Shown here: positions 40,641 through 48,541 of the stretch, piece by piece
Position numbering within the stretch: position 1 is the first letter of the stretch
Layout of the letters: every line of letters starts with the position of its first letter
Source: Streptomyces atriruber
Lineage (GTDB): Bacteria; Actinomycetota; Actinomycetes; Streptomycetales; Streptomycetaceae
Assembly (NCBI RefSeq): GCF_001418325.1
Contig: NZ_LIPN01000164.1
Location: 88,192-152,191 of the forward strand
DNA length: 64,000 nucleotides
Direction of reading: 5' to 3'
Program-made: the position numbers and the translations under genes
The notes under the pieces: generated by a model
Told to the model about the DNA's origin: nothing
The model's input: the letters and a program-made list of their open reading frames with translations, nothing else
The model's database searches: none

Positions 40641-41807
40641 TCAGCCGGTGGGCGGTTCGGCGCCGACGAGCCACATGGCGAAGAACTGCGAGCCGCCTCC
40701 GTAGGCGTGCCCAAGTGCCTTTCGGGCGCCGTCCACTTGGTGCTCCCCCGCCAGGCCGCGCACCTGAAGTGCCGCCTCGGCGAAGCGGATCATGCCGGAG
40801 GCGCCGATGGGGTTGGTCGACAGGACGCCGCCCGACATGTTCACCGGCAGGTCGCCGTCCAGTTCCGTGACGCCGGACTCGGTGAGCTTCCAGCCCTCGC
40901 CCTCGGCCGCGAAGCCGAGGTTCTCCAGCCACATCGGCTCGTACCAGGAGAACGGCACGTACATCTCGACGGCGTCGATCTCCCTGCGCGGGTCCGCGAT
41001 GCCCGCCTGCCGGTAGACGTCGGCCGCGCAGTCCTTGCCTGCCTGCGGGGACACGAAGTCCTTGCCCGCGAAGAGCGTCGGCTCGCTGCGCATGGCGCCG
41101 CCGTGCATCCAGGCGGGCGGCCGGGGCGAGCGGTCCGCGCCCTCGCGGTCGGTGAGGATCATCGCGCAGGCGCCGTCGGAGGACGGGCAGGTCTCCGAGT
41201 AGCGGATCGGGTCCCAGAGCATGGGCGAGGCCTGGACCTTCTCCAGGGTGATGTCCTGCTCGTGGAGGTGCGCGTAGGGGTTCTTCAGGGCGTTGCGGCG
41301 GTCCTTGTACGCGACGAGGGAGCCGACCGTGTCGGGGGCGCCGGTGCGCCGCATGTACGCCCGCACGTGCGGGGCGAAGAAGCCGCCCGCGCCCGCGAGC
41401 AGCGGCTGCTGGAACGGCACGGGCAGCGAAAGGCCCCACATCGCGTTGGATTCCGACTGCTTTTCGAAGGCGAGGGTCAGGACGGTGCCGTGGACGCGTC
41501 CCGCGACGAGGTTCGCGGCGACGAGTGCCGTGGAGCCGCCGACGGAGCCCGCCGTGTGGACGCGGAGCATGGGTTTGCCGACGGCGCCGAGCGCGTCGGC
41601 GAGGTACAGCTCCGGCATCATGACGCCCTCGAAGAAGTCGGGCGCCTTCCCGATGACGACGGCGTCGATATCGGCCCAGGTCAACTCGGCGTCCTGCAGC
41701 GCGCTTCGGGCGGCTTCGCGGACCAGGCCCGCGATCGACACGTCGCGCCGTGCGGCCACGTGCTTGGTCTGGCCGATCCCGACGACCGCCACGGGTTCCT
41801 TAGACAC
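40641..41807 (-). CDS. thiolase-fold lipid-transfer protein (Ltp3-like), 388 aa
   Basis: This thiolase-superfamily protein of the SCP2-thiolase branch is closest in pattern to mycobacterial/rhodococcal Ltp3: LRVHTAGSVGGSTALVAANLV, LAFEKQSESNAMWGLSLPVPF, AYKDRRNALKNPYAHL, CPSSDGACAMILTD, MYVPFSWYEPMW, and GGVLSTNPIGASGMIRFAEAALQVRG. The position of the nucleophilic cysteine reads Ser (AGSVGGSTAL), so ordinary thiolysis is unlikely; related Ltp proteins with DUF35 partners catalyse retro-aldol cleavage in steroid side-chain breakdown. Its start overlaps the end of the Ltp4-like gene by 8 bases. It is the last gene of the operon. Confidence 0.87.
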   Translation of the reverse strand: MSKEPVAVVGIGQTKHVAARRDVSIAGLVREAARSALQDAELTWADIDAVVIGKAPDFFEGVMMPELYLADALGAVGKPMLRVHTAGSVGGSTALVAANLVAGRVHGTVLTLAFEKQSESNAMWGLSLPVPFQQPLLAGAGGFFAPHVRAYMRRTGAPDTVGSLVAYKDRRNALKNPYAHLHEQDITLEKVQASPMLWDPIRYSETCPSSDGACAMILTDREGADRSPRPPAWMHGGAMRSEPTLFAGKDFVSPQAGKDCAADVYRQAGIADPRREIDAVEMYVPFSWYEPMWLENLGFAAEGEGWKLTESGVTELDGDLPVNMSGGVLSTNPIGASGMIRFAEAALQVRGLAGEHQVDGARKALGHAYGGGSQFFAMWLVGAEPPTG

Positions 41808-42912
41808 GGGTCTCTCCTTCCAGGACGGCGACCAGGTTCTGCTGGAGGCAGGGTCCGGACGTGGCGTGGGCGACGGCGCGGTCCGAGGCGCCCCGGTGGA
41901 TGCGTGCGGCGGCCTCGCCGAGCCGGATGAGCCCGGCGGCCATCATGGGGTTGGCGGCGAGCGCGCCGCCGGACGGGTTGACGGCGACGTCGTCGCCGAG
42001 TCGCAGGGCCTTGCGCAGGACGACTTCCTGCGAGGTGAAGGGAGCGTGCAACTCGGCCGTGTCCACGGTTCGTTCGAAGACTCCGGCGCGTTCGGCGGCC
42101 AGGCGGGTGGACGGCGAGTCGGTGAGGTCGCGCACGCCGAGGCCGTGTGCCTCGATGCGGTGGTCGATGCCGCGGATCCACGCGGGCCGCTCGCACAGCT
42201 CCCGGGCCCGCTCGCCCGCGGCGAGGATCACGGCGGCGGCCCCGTCGCCGACCGGCGGGCAGTCGCCGGTGCGCAGGGGGCGTACGGCGTAGTCGCCCTG
42301 TGCGACCGAACCGCGCAGCTGTGCATGGGAGTTGGCGGCAGCGGCCGTGCGGCTGCGGCCGGCGACCGCGGCGAGTGCGGGCTCGTCGGTCTCCCCCGCG
42401 TCGATGAGCGCCTGTGCCTGCAGCGCGGCGAGCGCCACGGAGTCGGGCCAGAGCGGGGCGACGTAGTACGGGTCGAGCTGCCGCGTGAGGACGTCGCGCA
42501 CGGAGCCGGGCGAGGACTTGCCGTAGGAGTAGACGAGCGCGGTGTCGGCCTCGCCGGTCTGCAGCTTCACCCACGCCTCGTACAGCGCCCAGGCGCCGTC
42601 CATCTCGACGTGCGACTCGGAGATCGGCGGCCAGGCGCCCACCCCGTCGAGCGCCATCGTGAAGGAGAAGGCGCGGCCCGCCAGGTAGTCCGACGACCCG
42701 GAACAGGTGAAGCCGATGTCGCTGCTCCGCAGGCCGGTGGCGGCGAGGACTTCGTGCAGCACCGGCATGAGCATCTCGACCTCGGAGACCTCGTCGGTGC
42801 TGCGCAGGTGGTCGCTCTGCCCGAAGGCGACGACGGCGACGTCACGGACGGGCCGCCGCGCGGACGCCCTGCGCGGTGACGGCTCCTGGGGCGACGACTC
42901 GCGAGGCGCCAT
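41800..42912 (-). CDS. thiolase-fold lipid-transfer protein (Ltp4-like), 370 aa
   Basis: This is the companion thiolase-fold protein. Conserved blocks are VAVVAFGQSDHLRSTDEVSEVEML, FTCSGSSDYLAGRAFSF, WPPISESHVEMDGAWALYEAWVKLQTG, LDPYYVAPLWPDSVALAALQAQALI and NPSGGALAANPMMAAGLIRLGEAA. The nucleophile loop reads VEMDGAWAL, again without cysteine. The ATG follows the DUF35 stop directly (TAAATG). In Mycobacterium tuberculosis the same trio (DUF35, Ltp4, Ltp3) lies in the KstR cholesterol regulon beside EchA19 and FadD19, as it does here. A role in steroid or other branched side-chain CoA-ester cleavage is inferred. Confidence 0.87.
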   Translation of the reverse strand: MAPRESSPQEPSPRRASARRPVRDVAVVAFGQSDHLRSTDEVSEVEMLMPVLHEVLAATGLRSSDIGFTCSGSSDYLAGRAFSFTMALDGVGAWPPISESHVEMDGAWALYEAWVKLQTGEADTALVYSYGKSSPGSVRDVLTRQLDPYYVAPLWPDSVALAALQAQALIDAGETDEPALAAVAGRSRTAAAANSHAQLRGSVAQGDYAVRPLRTGDCPPVGDGAAAVILAAGERARELCERPAWIRGIDHRIEAHGLGVRDLTDSPSTRLAAERAGVFERTVDTAELHAPFTSQEVVLRKALRLGDDVAVNPSGGALAANPMMAAGLIRLGEAAARIHRGASDRAVAHATSGPCLQQNLVAVLEGETRV

Positions 42913-43875
42913 TTAGACCAGCTCCTTGTACGTGTCGTAGTCGGCGTCGGGTTCGCCCGTGGGCCGGTAGTGGTCGGGGTAGCGGCCGCCCTCGGTCCAC
43001 ACGGGTTCGACGCGCAGCCCCATGCGGACCTCGTCGTAGGGGATGCCCGCGATGCGTGCGTGCAGGGCCAGGTCGGCGCCGTCGAGCGCGATGTGCGCGT
43101 AGACGTAGGGGACTTCGATGTCGAGGTTCTTCGCCTTGATGTTGACGATGCAGTACGTCGTGACGGTGCCGCGCGGCCCGACCTCGACCCGCTCCACCGT
43201 GCCGACCCCGCACGTGGGGCAGGCGCCGCGCGGCGGGACGTACACCTTGCGGCAGGACGGGCAGCGCTCGCCGACGGTCCTCCGCTCGGAGAGTGCGTGG
43301 ATGTACGCGGACTGGGCGCGGCCGGGCGAGTACGTGTAGTCGAGCCGCGCGGATGCGACGATTCCGGTGACGGGGTCGTCGAACGCGCCGGTGTGCGGCA
43401 CCGATCGGCCTTCCGGACCGCCGCCTTCGTACGCCTCGAAGCACGCGATGTCCGTGATGGCGCCGACGCGTTCGTCGGCCCAGCGGACGCGCACCCGCAT
43501 GCCGGTGCGCACGGCGTCGGGGCCGGGCACGTCCAGTGCGTGGAGCAGGGCGGTGTCGGCGCCGTCGAGTCGGACCAGTACCCAGGCGAACGGGGTGTCC
43601 AGGGGCTGTCCGCGGCGCGGTTCGTGGTTCCAGGCCCAGGTGGTGACGGTGCCGGTGGCCGCGACCTCCACCAGGTCGCGGAGCTCTTCCGCGGTCACGG
43701 GGTCGTACTCGACGGGCGGGACGAGGGTACGGCCGTCGCCGGTGCGCACGCCGAGCACCGTGCGCTCGCGCAGGCCGGTGAGGAAGGCGCTCTGCACGGG
43801 GCCGAGCGAGCGGGTGAAGGGGAACTCTACGACGAGAGGCGCACGCAGCACCTCCGGTGAGGGAGCGGATGCCAT
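42913..43875 (-). CDS. DUF35 OB-fold / zinc-ribbon acyl-CoA partner protein, 320 aa
   Basis: There are two DUF35-like halves. The first (about 40-140) has FAWVLVRLDGADTALLHAL and ends in an OB strand. The second contains a rubredoxin-like zinc ribbon with two CxxC pairs, RCPSCRKVYVPPRGACPTCG (about 215), followed by the OB-fold VTTYCIVNIKAKNLDIEVPYVYAHIALDG. Such proteins pair with thiolase-fold partners, deliver acyl-CoA and are needed for aldolase activity (ChsH2-Ltp2 type). GGAG lies 8 bases before the ATG. It is 48 bases downstream of the hydratase gene and contiguous with the Ltp genes. Confidence 0.88.
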   Translation of the reverse strand: MASAPSPEVLRAPLVVEFPFTRSLGPVQSAFLTGLRERTVLGVRTGDGRTLVPPVEYDPVTAEELRDLVEVAATGTVTTWAWNHEPRRGQPLDTPFAWVLVRLDGADTALLHALDVPGPDAVRTGMRVRVRWADERVGAITDIACFEAYEGGGPEGRSVPHTGAFDDPVTGIVASARLDYTYSPGRAQSAYIHALSERRTVGERCPSCRKVYVPPRGACPTCGVGTVERVEVGPRGTVTTYCIVNIKAKNLDIEVPYVYAHIALDGADLALHARIAGIPYDEVRMGLRVEPVWTEGGRYPDHYRPTGEPDADYDTYKELV

Positions 43876-43905
43876 CAGAAGGACTCCGTTTCGGTGGGGA
43901 ACGAC

Positions 43906-43937
43906 CTAGGCGCGCCTGACGATCTAGGCGCGCCTGA
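43906..43937. repeat. 14-bp direct repeat at the hydratase 3' end
   Basis: CTAGGCGCGCCTGA occurs at 43906-43919 and 43924-43937, an 18-base period that duplicates the hydratase stop region. Confidence 0.75.
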
Positions 43938-44724
43938 AGACGGGGGCCCGCTTCTCCGTGAAGGCCCTGGAACCCTCCTTCGCGTCGGCCGTGTCGAACA
44001 CGGGCCACCCCCGCTTCAGCTCGGCCGCGAGGCCGTCCGGCTCCGTCAGCTCGGCGGTCTCGTACACGGACGCCTTGACCGCCTCCACGGCCAGCGGCCC
44101 GCACGCGTTGATCTGTTCGGCGATGACGAGCGCCTTGTCCAGCGCGGTGCCGTCCGGCACGACGTGTCCGACGAGGCCGATGGCGGCGGCCTCGGCCGCT
44201 GCGTAGGGGCGCCCGGTGAGCAGCATTTCGAGGGCATGGGTACGAGGGATCTGCCGGGGCAGCCGCACGGTCGAGCCGCCGATGGGGAACAGCCCCCGCT
44301 TCACCTCGAACAGCCCGAACGTCGCCGATTCCCCCGCCACGCGGATGTCCGTGCCCTGCAGGATCTCGGTGCCGCCCGCCACGCAGTACCCCTCGACCGC
44401 GGCGATGACGGGCTTGCGGGGGCGGTGGTGGCGCAGCATCGCCTTCCAGTGCAGATCGGGGTCGGCCTGGAGCCGGTCCCGGTACTGCTCGCCCTCCATG
44501 CCCTTGCCCGCGAGGGCCTTGAGGTCCATGCCCGCGCAGAAGGAGCCGCCCGCGCCGGTGAGCACGATGGAGCGGATCCCGTCGTCCTCGTCGGCCTCGA
44601 CCCACCCGTCGTACAGGCCCACGAGCATCGCGAGCGACAGCGCGTTCTTCGCTTCGGGCCTGTTCAGCGTGAGTATCAGTGTGGCGCCTTCGCGCCGCAC
44701 GGAGAGGTGTTCGGTCCCGCCCAT
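43924..44724 (-). CDS. enoyl-CoA hydratase/isomerase (EchA19-like), 266 aa
   Basis: This crotonase-fold protein has LTLNRPEAKNALSLAML (about residue 18), the oxyanion-hole loop GAGGSFCAGMDLKALAGKG (about 57), and the second loop AVEGYCVAGGTEILQGTDIRVAGESATFG (about 105), where the catalytic glutamates should lie, then RLPRQIPRTHALEMLLTGR. The TEILQGTDIRVAGESA and DAKEGSRAFTEKRAP segments match mycobacterial EchA19, which hydrates a steroid side-chain enoyl-CoA. It leads the operon hydratase-DUF35-Ltp4-Ltp3 and is divergent from the FadD19-like ligase. The shared promoter region contains a TetR-like palindrome at 44822-44837. Confidence 0.88.
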   Translation of the reverse strand: MGGTEHLSVRREGATLILTLNRPEAKNALSLAMLVGLYDGWVEADEDDGIRSIVLTGAGGSFCAGMDLKALAGKGMEGEQYRDRLQADPDLHWKAMLRHHRPRKPVIAAVEGYCVAGGTEILQGTDIRVAGESATFGLFEVKRGLFPIGGSTVRLPRQIPRTHALEMLLTGRPYAAAEAAAIGLVGHVVPDGTALDKALVIAEQINACGPLAVEAVKASVYETAELTEPDGLAAELKRGWPVFDTADAKEGSRAFTEKRAPVFRRA

Positions 44725-44816
44725 TGCCGTGCTCCCTCCGTCGACGGCCGCCCGCGCGGCCCGCCTGTCGGCTGCAGACCTGGAACAGGTTGCAGTAGCC
44801 GGGGAGCCAGTTCAAT

Positions 44817-44843
44817 AGTTTTCTGACACCCAGTCAGTTTTCT
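44817..44843. promoter_or_regulatory. TetR-like operator between hydratase and FadD19-like genes
   Basis: CTGAC-ACCCA-GTCAG (44823-44837) is a perfect inverted repeat, flanked on both sides by the direct repeat AGTTTTCT. The pattern TTTTCTGA-N6-GTCAG is repeated with the same spacing at 63946-63964 before the nitronate monooxygenase operon. Confidence 0.6.
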
Positions 44844-44934
44844 TGCGCAAGGGCCCTTCCCACTTGTGGGCCGCTCTGCTCTGATGACCGCCAAGCGAGA
44901 CGTCACAGTGGGCACCGGGGTCAGGAGGAGTGCG

Positions 44935-46548
44935 GTGGAGTACAACCTTGCCGACCTGTTCGAGTCGGTCGTCGACGTGGTCCCCGACCGCGAGGCGCTC
45001 GTCTACATCGACCACCCCGGCACGGGAGCGGAACGCCGGCTGACCTACGCCGCGCTCGACGCGGCCGCCAACCGCGTCGCCCACCACCTGATCGACAGCG
45101 GTCTGCGGCCCGGCGAGCACCTGGGCCTGCATCTGTACAACGGCGTCGAGTACCTGCAGACGGTCCTCGGCTGCCTGAAGGCACGCCTCGTACCGGTCAA
45201 TGTGAACTACCGCTACGTGGAGGAGGAGCTGGTCTACCTCTATCGTGACGCGGACCTCGCGGCGCTCGTCTTCGACGCCGAGTTCACCGAGCGCGTCGCG
45301 GGGGCGCTGCCGCGCACGGAGAAGCTGCGGCACCTGATACGGGTGGGGACGCCGCCCGCCGACGCCCCGCCGTTGGACGTGGTGGAGTTCGCCGACGCGG
45401 AGGCGCGGGCCTCTGCCGAGCGGGGGTTCGGGCCGCGCTCGGCCGACGACCTGTTCATCATCTACACGGGCGGCACGACCGGCATGCCCAAGGGCGTCAT
45501 GTGGCGCCAGGAGGATCTGTTCTTCGCCGGACTCTTCGGCGGGGAGCCCACGGGCGAGCCGGTGAAGCGGCCCGAGGAGCTGGCCGAGCGGGTCGCGGCG
45601 GGCGGCCCCGGCATCACCTTCTTCCCCACTCCCCCGCTGATGCACGGCACGTCCACGCTGACCTCGTTCATCGCCTTCAATTACGGGCAGCGCGTGGCCC
45701 TGCACCGCAAGTACGTGCCCGAAGAGGTGCTGCGCACGATCGAGAAGGAGCAGGTGTCCAGCGTGTCGCTGGTGGGCGACGCGATGCTCAGGCCGCTCAT
45801 CGACGCGCTGCGCGGCCCGCTCAAGGACACCGACCTGTCCTCCCTGTTCAGCGTCTCCTCCTCCGGGGCGATCATGTCGGAGACGGTGCGCGCCCAGTTC
45901 CAGGAGCTCGCGCCGAACGTCCTCCTCCTGAACAACTTCGGCTCCTCCGAGTCGGGTTCCAACGGCAAGGCGACCGACGACTCGGGTCCGCAGAAGGGCT
46001 TCCGCCTGGAGGTCAACGAGCGTACGCAGGTGGTGGATCTGGTGACGCACGAGCCGGTGCCGGTGGGCGAGCCGGGCCGCCTGGCCCAGCGCGGCCACGT
46101 GCCGCTCGGCTACTACAACGACGCCGCGAAGACAGCCGAGACCTTCTTCCAGAAGGGCGAGGAGCGTTGGGTGCTGCTCGGCGACATGGCGACGGTGGAC
46201 CAGGACGGCATCGTCACCGTGCTCGGCCGGGGCTCACAGTGCATCAACACGGGCGGCGAGAAGGTGTACCCCGAAGAGGTCGAGCAGGCCCTCAAGTCGC
46301 ATCCGGACGTGTACGACGCACTGGTCGCGGGGGTCCCCGACGAGCGATGGGGCAGCCGTGTGGCCGCCGTCGTCCAGCTCCGGGACGGAGCGCCCCCGTT
46401 GGACCTTGCGGCGGTCCAGGCCCACTGCCGCGCCCTGCTCGCCGGTTACAAGATCCCGCGGGCCGTGGTCTTCACGGACCACATCCAGCGCTCGCCCAGC
46501 GGCAAGGCGGACTACCGCTGGGCGAAGGCAGTGGCTGCCGGGGGCTAG
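44935..46548 (+). CDS. acyl-CoA synthetase, FadD19-like (steroid side-chain type), 537 aa
   Basis: This ANL-superfamily ligase has a P-loop-like YTGGTTGMPKGVMWR (about residue 180), the A5-type FGSSESGSNG, DMATVDQDG (conserved Asp), LGRGSQCINTGGEKVYPEEVE and a C-terminal SPSGKADYRWAK with the catalytic lysine. Its opening (YNLADLFESVVDVVPDREAL) and 'MWR-x-ED' region match mycobacterial FadD19, which activates C26/C24 steroid carboxylates. It would activate an acid with CoA and ATP for the divergent hydratase/thiolase-fold enzymes. GTG 44935 is chosen because AGGAGG precedes it; the frame runs open from 44866. Confidence 0.88.
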   Translation: MEYNLADLFESVVDVVPDREALVYIDHPGTGAERRLTYAALDAAANRVAHHLIDSGLRPGEHLGLHLYNGVEYLQTVLGCLKARLVPVNVNYRYVEEELVYLYRDADLAALVFDAEFTERVAGALPRTEKLRHLIRVGTPPADAPPLDVVEFADAEARASAERGFGPRSADDLFIIYTGGTTGMPKGVMWRQEDLFFAGLFGGEPTGEPVKRPEELAERVAAGGPGITFFPTPPLMHGTSTLTSFIAFNYGQRVALHRKYVPEEVLRTIEKEQVSSVSLVGDAMLRPLIDALRGPLKDTDLSSLFSVSSSGAIMSETVRAQFQELAPNVLLLNNFGSSESGSNGKATDDSGPQKGFRLEVNERTQVVDLVTHEPVPVGEPGRLAQRGHVPLGYYNDAAKTAETFFQKGEERWVLLGDMATVDQDGIVTVLGRGSQCINTGGEKVYPEEVEQALKSHPDVYDALVAGVPDERWGSRVAAVVQLRDGAPPLDLAAVQAHCRALLAGYKIPRAVVFTDHIQRSPSGKADYRWAKAVAAGG

Positions 46549-46567
46549 CCCGGTGGCCGGTCGGTGG

Positions 46568-47434
46568 CTAGTCGGTCGCCATGAGGCCGGCGCGGAGCTT
46601 GCCGACGACGCGGGAGATCAGGCGGGACACGTGCATCTGCGAGCAGCCCAGGGTGTCGGCGATCTGCTGCTGGGTCTGCTCCTCGACGAACCGGAGATGG
46701 ATGAGGGTGCGATCCCTGTCCTCCAGGTCCGCGATGAGCGGGGCCAGGGAGTGGAAGTTCTCGACGAGCTCGAAGGACTCCTCGTCGACGCCGATGAAGT
46801 CGGCCAGCATCGTGTCGGACTCGTCGTCCTGGCCGTTGACCGCGGCGTTCAGGGAGACCGCGCTGTAGCCGTTGGACGCCTTCTGCGCCTCCGCGACCTC
46901 CGAGGGCTCCAGCTGCATCAGCTCCGCGAGCTCGGCGGTGGACGGCATGCGCCCGAGCCGGGTGCGCAGTTCCTCCGTCGCCTTGGACAGCTCGATGCGG
47001 GCTTCCTGCAGTCGGCGCGGCACGTGGACGGCCCACGAGGTGTCGCGGAAGAAGCGCTTGATCTCACCGGTGATGTAAGGAACGGCGAAGGAGGTGAATT
47101 CGACCTCGCGGGTGAGCTCGAACCGGTCGATCGCCTTGATAAGACCGATGGTGCCGACCTGAATGATGTCTTCCATCTCCTGCTGGCCGCGGTGCTTGAA
47201 ACGCGACGCCGCGTACTGCACCAGCGAGAGGTTCATCTCGATCAACGCGTTGCGCACGTACTGGTACTCGTGCGTGCCCTCCTCGAGCCGGGTCAGGCGG
47301 TCGAAGAACCGCTTGCCGATCTCACGCGCATCCCTGGGCGCAATGGAGGAGGGGTCCGTGTACGCGCGCTCGACGAGGTCCTCCCCGGCACCGGTGGCCG
47401 TATCCTGCGCCTGCCCCTGCGTCACGGTAGTCAT
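46568..47434 (-). CDS. SigB/SigF/SigG-type RNA polymerase sigma factor, 288 aa
   Basis: This group 3 sigma factor shows region 2 in NLSLVQYAASRFKHRGQQEMEDIIQVGTIGLIKAIDRFELTREVEFTSFAVPYITGEIKRFFRD, region 3 in WAVHVPRRLQEARIELSKA and RLGRMPSTAELAELMQL, and region 4 in DRDRTLIHLRFVEEQTQQQIADTLGCSQMHVSRLISR. This is the stress/sporulation class controlled by partner switching. The HATPase gene lies immediately upstream on the same strand (48 bases), and a STAS protein is divergent. It likely reads GTTT/GGGTA-type promoters, but none was confirmed here. Confidence 0.95.
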   Translation of the reverse strand: MTTVTQGQAQDTATGAGEDLVERAYTDPSSIAPRDAREIGKRFFDRLTRLEEGTHEYQYVRNALIEMNLSLVQYAASRFKHRGQQEMEDIIQVGTIGLIKAIDRFELTREVEFTSFAVPYITGEIKRFFRDTSWAVHVPRRLQEARIELSKATEELRTRLGRMPSTAELAELMQLEPSEVAEAQKASNGYSAVSLNAAVNGQDDESDTMLADFIGVDEESFELVENFHSLAPLIADLEDRDRTLIHLRFVEEQTQQQIADTLGCSQMHVSRLISRVVGKLRAGLMATD

Positions 47435-47482
47435 GGCGTTCCGCTCCTTGTTCAGCTCGGCTTTTCCCCCGCAGCGGCCCGG

Positions 47483-47929
47483 TTACCCCGTCGACCGCCT
47501 CTCACGCGTACGGCTTTTCGAAGAGTCGGTGCCGTGCGGGGGAGGCAGGGCCAGTGCGGCGACGATCGTCTTGCCGCCGCACCCCACTTCGACCGTCACG
47601 TCCGAGGTGAGGCGCTGGACCATCAGCCAGCCGAAACCGCCCGGCCGGGCCGGGTCCGCGGGCACGTGGACCGGGACCACCTCACTGCGGTCACTCACGC
47701 TCACCAGCAGGACTCCATCCTGCACACGGACGTCGAGTCCGTTGAGTCCGCCACCGTGCCGCATCGCGTTGGCCGCCAACTCACTGACCACCAGCAGCGC
47801 GTCCTCGTGCAGGCGCCGCGCCTGCACGAAGGGCAGCTCGATGCACACCTGCCGCAGTGCCGCGCGGACTTCGGTGCGGGCCTGGGCGCAGGTCATTCGC
47901 ACGGTGTCGGGCAATTCGGGAGCGCTCAT
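47483..47929 (-). CDS. RsbW-like ATP-binding anti-sigma factor, 148 aa
   Basis: This HATPase_c_2 (GHKL) protein has N-box LLVVSELAANAMRHGGG with the Mg-binding Asn, G1-like VSDRSEVVP and G2-like GGFGWLMVQRLTSDVTVE. Such serine kinases/anti-sigma factors bind sigma and phosphorylate STAS antagonists. Here the sigma gene is 48 bases downstream and a STAS gene is divergent, the complete partner-switching set. The start MSAPELPD (47929) is preferred to a GTG at 47953, which lacks a ribosome site. The C-terminus after ALPPP is a polar, Arg-rich tail. Confidence 0.88.
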   Translation of the reverse strand: MSAPELPDTVRMTCAQARTEVRAALRQVCIELPFVQARRLHEDALLVVSELAANAMRHGGGLNGLDVRVQDGVLLVSVSDRSEVVPVHVPADPARPGGFGWLMVQRLTSDVTVEVGCGGKTIVAALALPPPHGTDSSKSRTRERRSTG

Positions 47930-48159
47930 GAAGCTGTGATCCTTTCCCTGCACACGTGCAAACGAGGCCGCATCGCATCGTTCCTTCGTGTTCGCATGCC
48001 CGAGCCCGTTGCGCGCACACCCGCCGAACCCCCATAAGGGCGAATACGTTCACAACAGTGAAAAGGCCTCCTGTCGGATCCCTCCCCCGGTGCCCTTCCG
48101 CACCCGGCGAAAGGGCCGGTCCGTTCTCACCCGGCGACGGCATATGACAAGGTCGGAGC

Positions 48160-48525
48160 ATGTCCCTCAACAGCATCGAACTCGCCAGACAGGACCGAGT
48201 GGCGGTCGTCACGTTGCGCCACGACATCGACCTGGAGAACGGAAGCGAGGTCACCGCGGCCTTCCGGCGCGCCCTGACGGAGGCCGGCACCGGAGCAACC
48301 CTGCTCGACCTCGCCGAGCTCACCTTCGCCGACAGCGCCCTGCTCAACCTGATCCTGCAGGCGCGCGCGGAGCACGAGCAGGCGCAGCGCCCCTTCGTCC
48401 TGTGCGGCCCGCTGCACAGCGCCATCCGGCGCCTGTTCGAGATCACGGGTGTCATCGACATCCTGGTCCTGGCCGACACGCACGAAGACGGTGTGCGACA
48501 GCTCGACGAGCTCCTCGACGGCTGA
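48160..48525 (+). CDS. STAS-domain anti-sigma factor antagonist, 121 aa
   Basis: This RsbV/SpoIIAA-type STAS domain has an N-terminal VAVVTLRHDIDLENGSEVTAAFR strand-helix and the phospho-loop TLLDLAELTFADSALLNLIL with the probable target Ser in ADSA (about residue 60), followed by FVLCGPLHSAIRRLFEITGV. In partner switching the unphosphorylated form binds the RsbW-like kinase and frees the sigma factor. It is divergent from the HATPase-sigma operon with about 230 bases between, so regulation may be reciprocal. AAGG lies about 7 bases before the ATG. Confidence 0.92.
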   Translation: MSLNSIELARQDRVAVVTLRHDIDLENGSEVTAAFRRALTEAGTGATLLDLAELTFADSALLNLILQARAEHEQAQRPFVLCGPLHSAIRRLFEITGVIDILVLADTHEDGVRQLDELLDG

Positions 48526-48541
48526 CCGGCCCCGGACGGTC

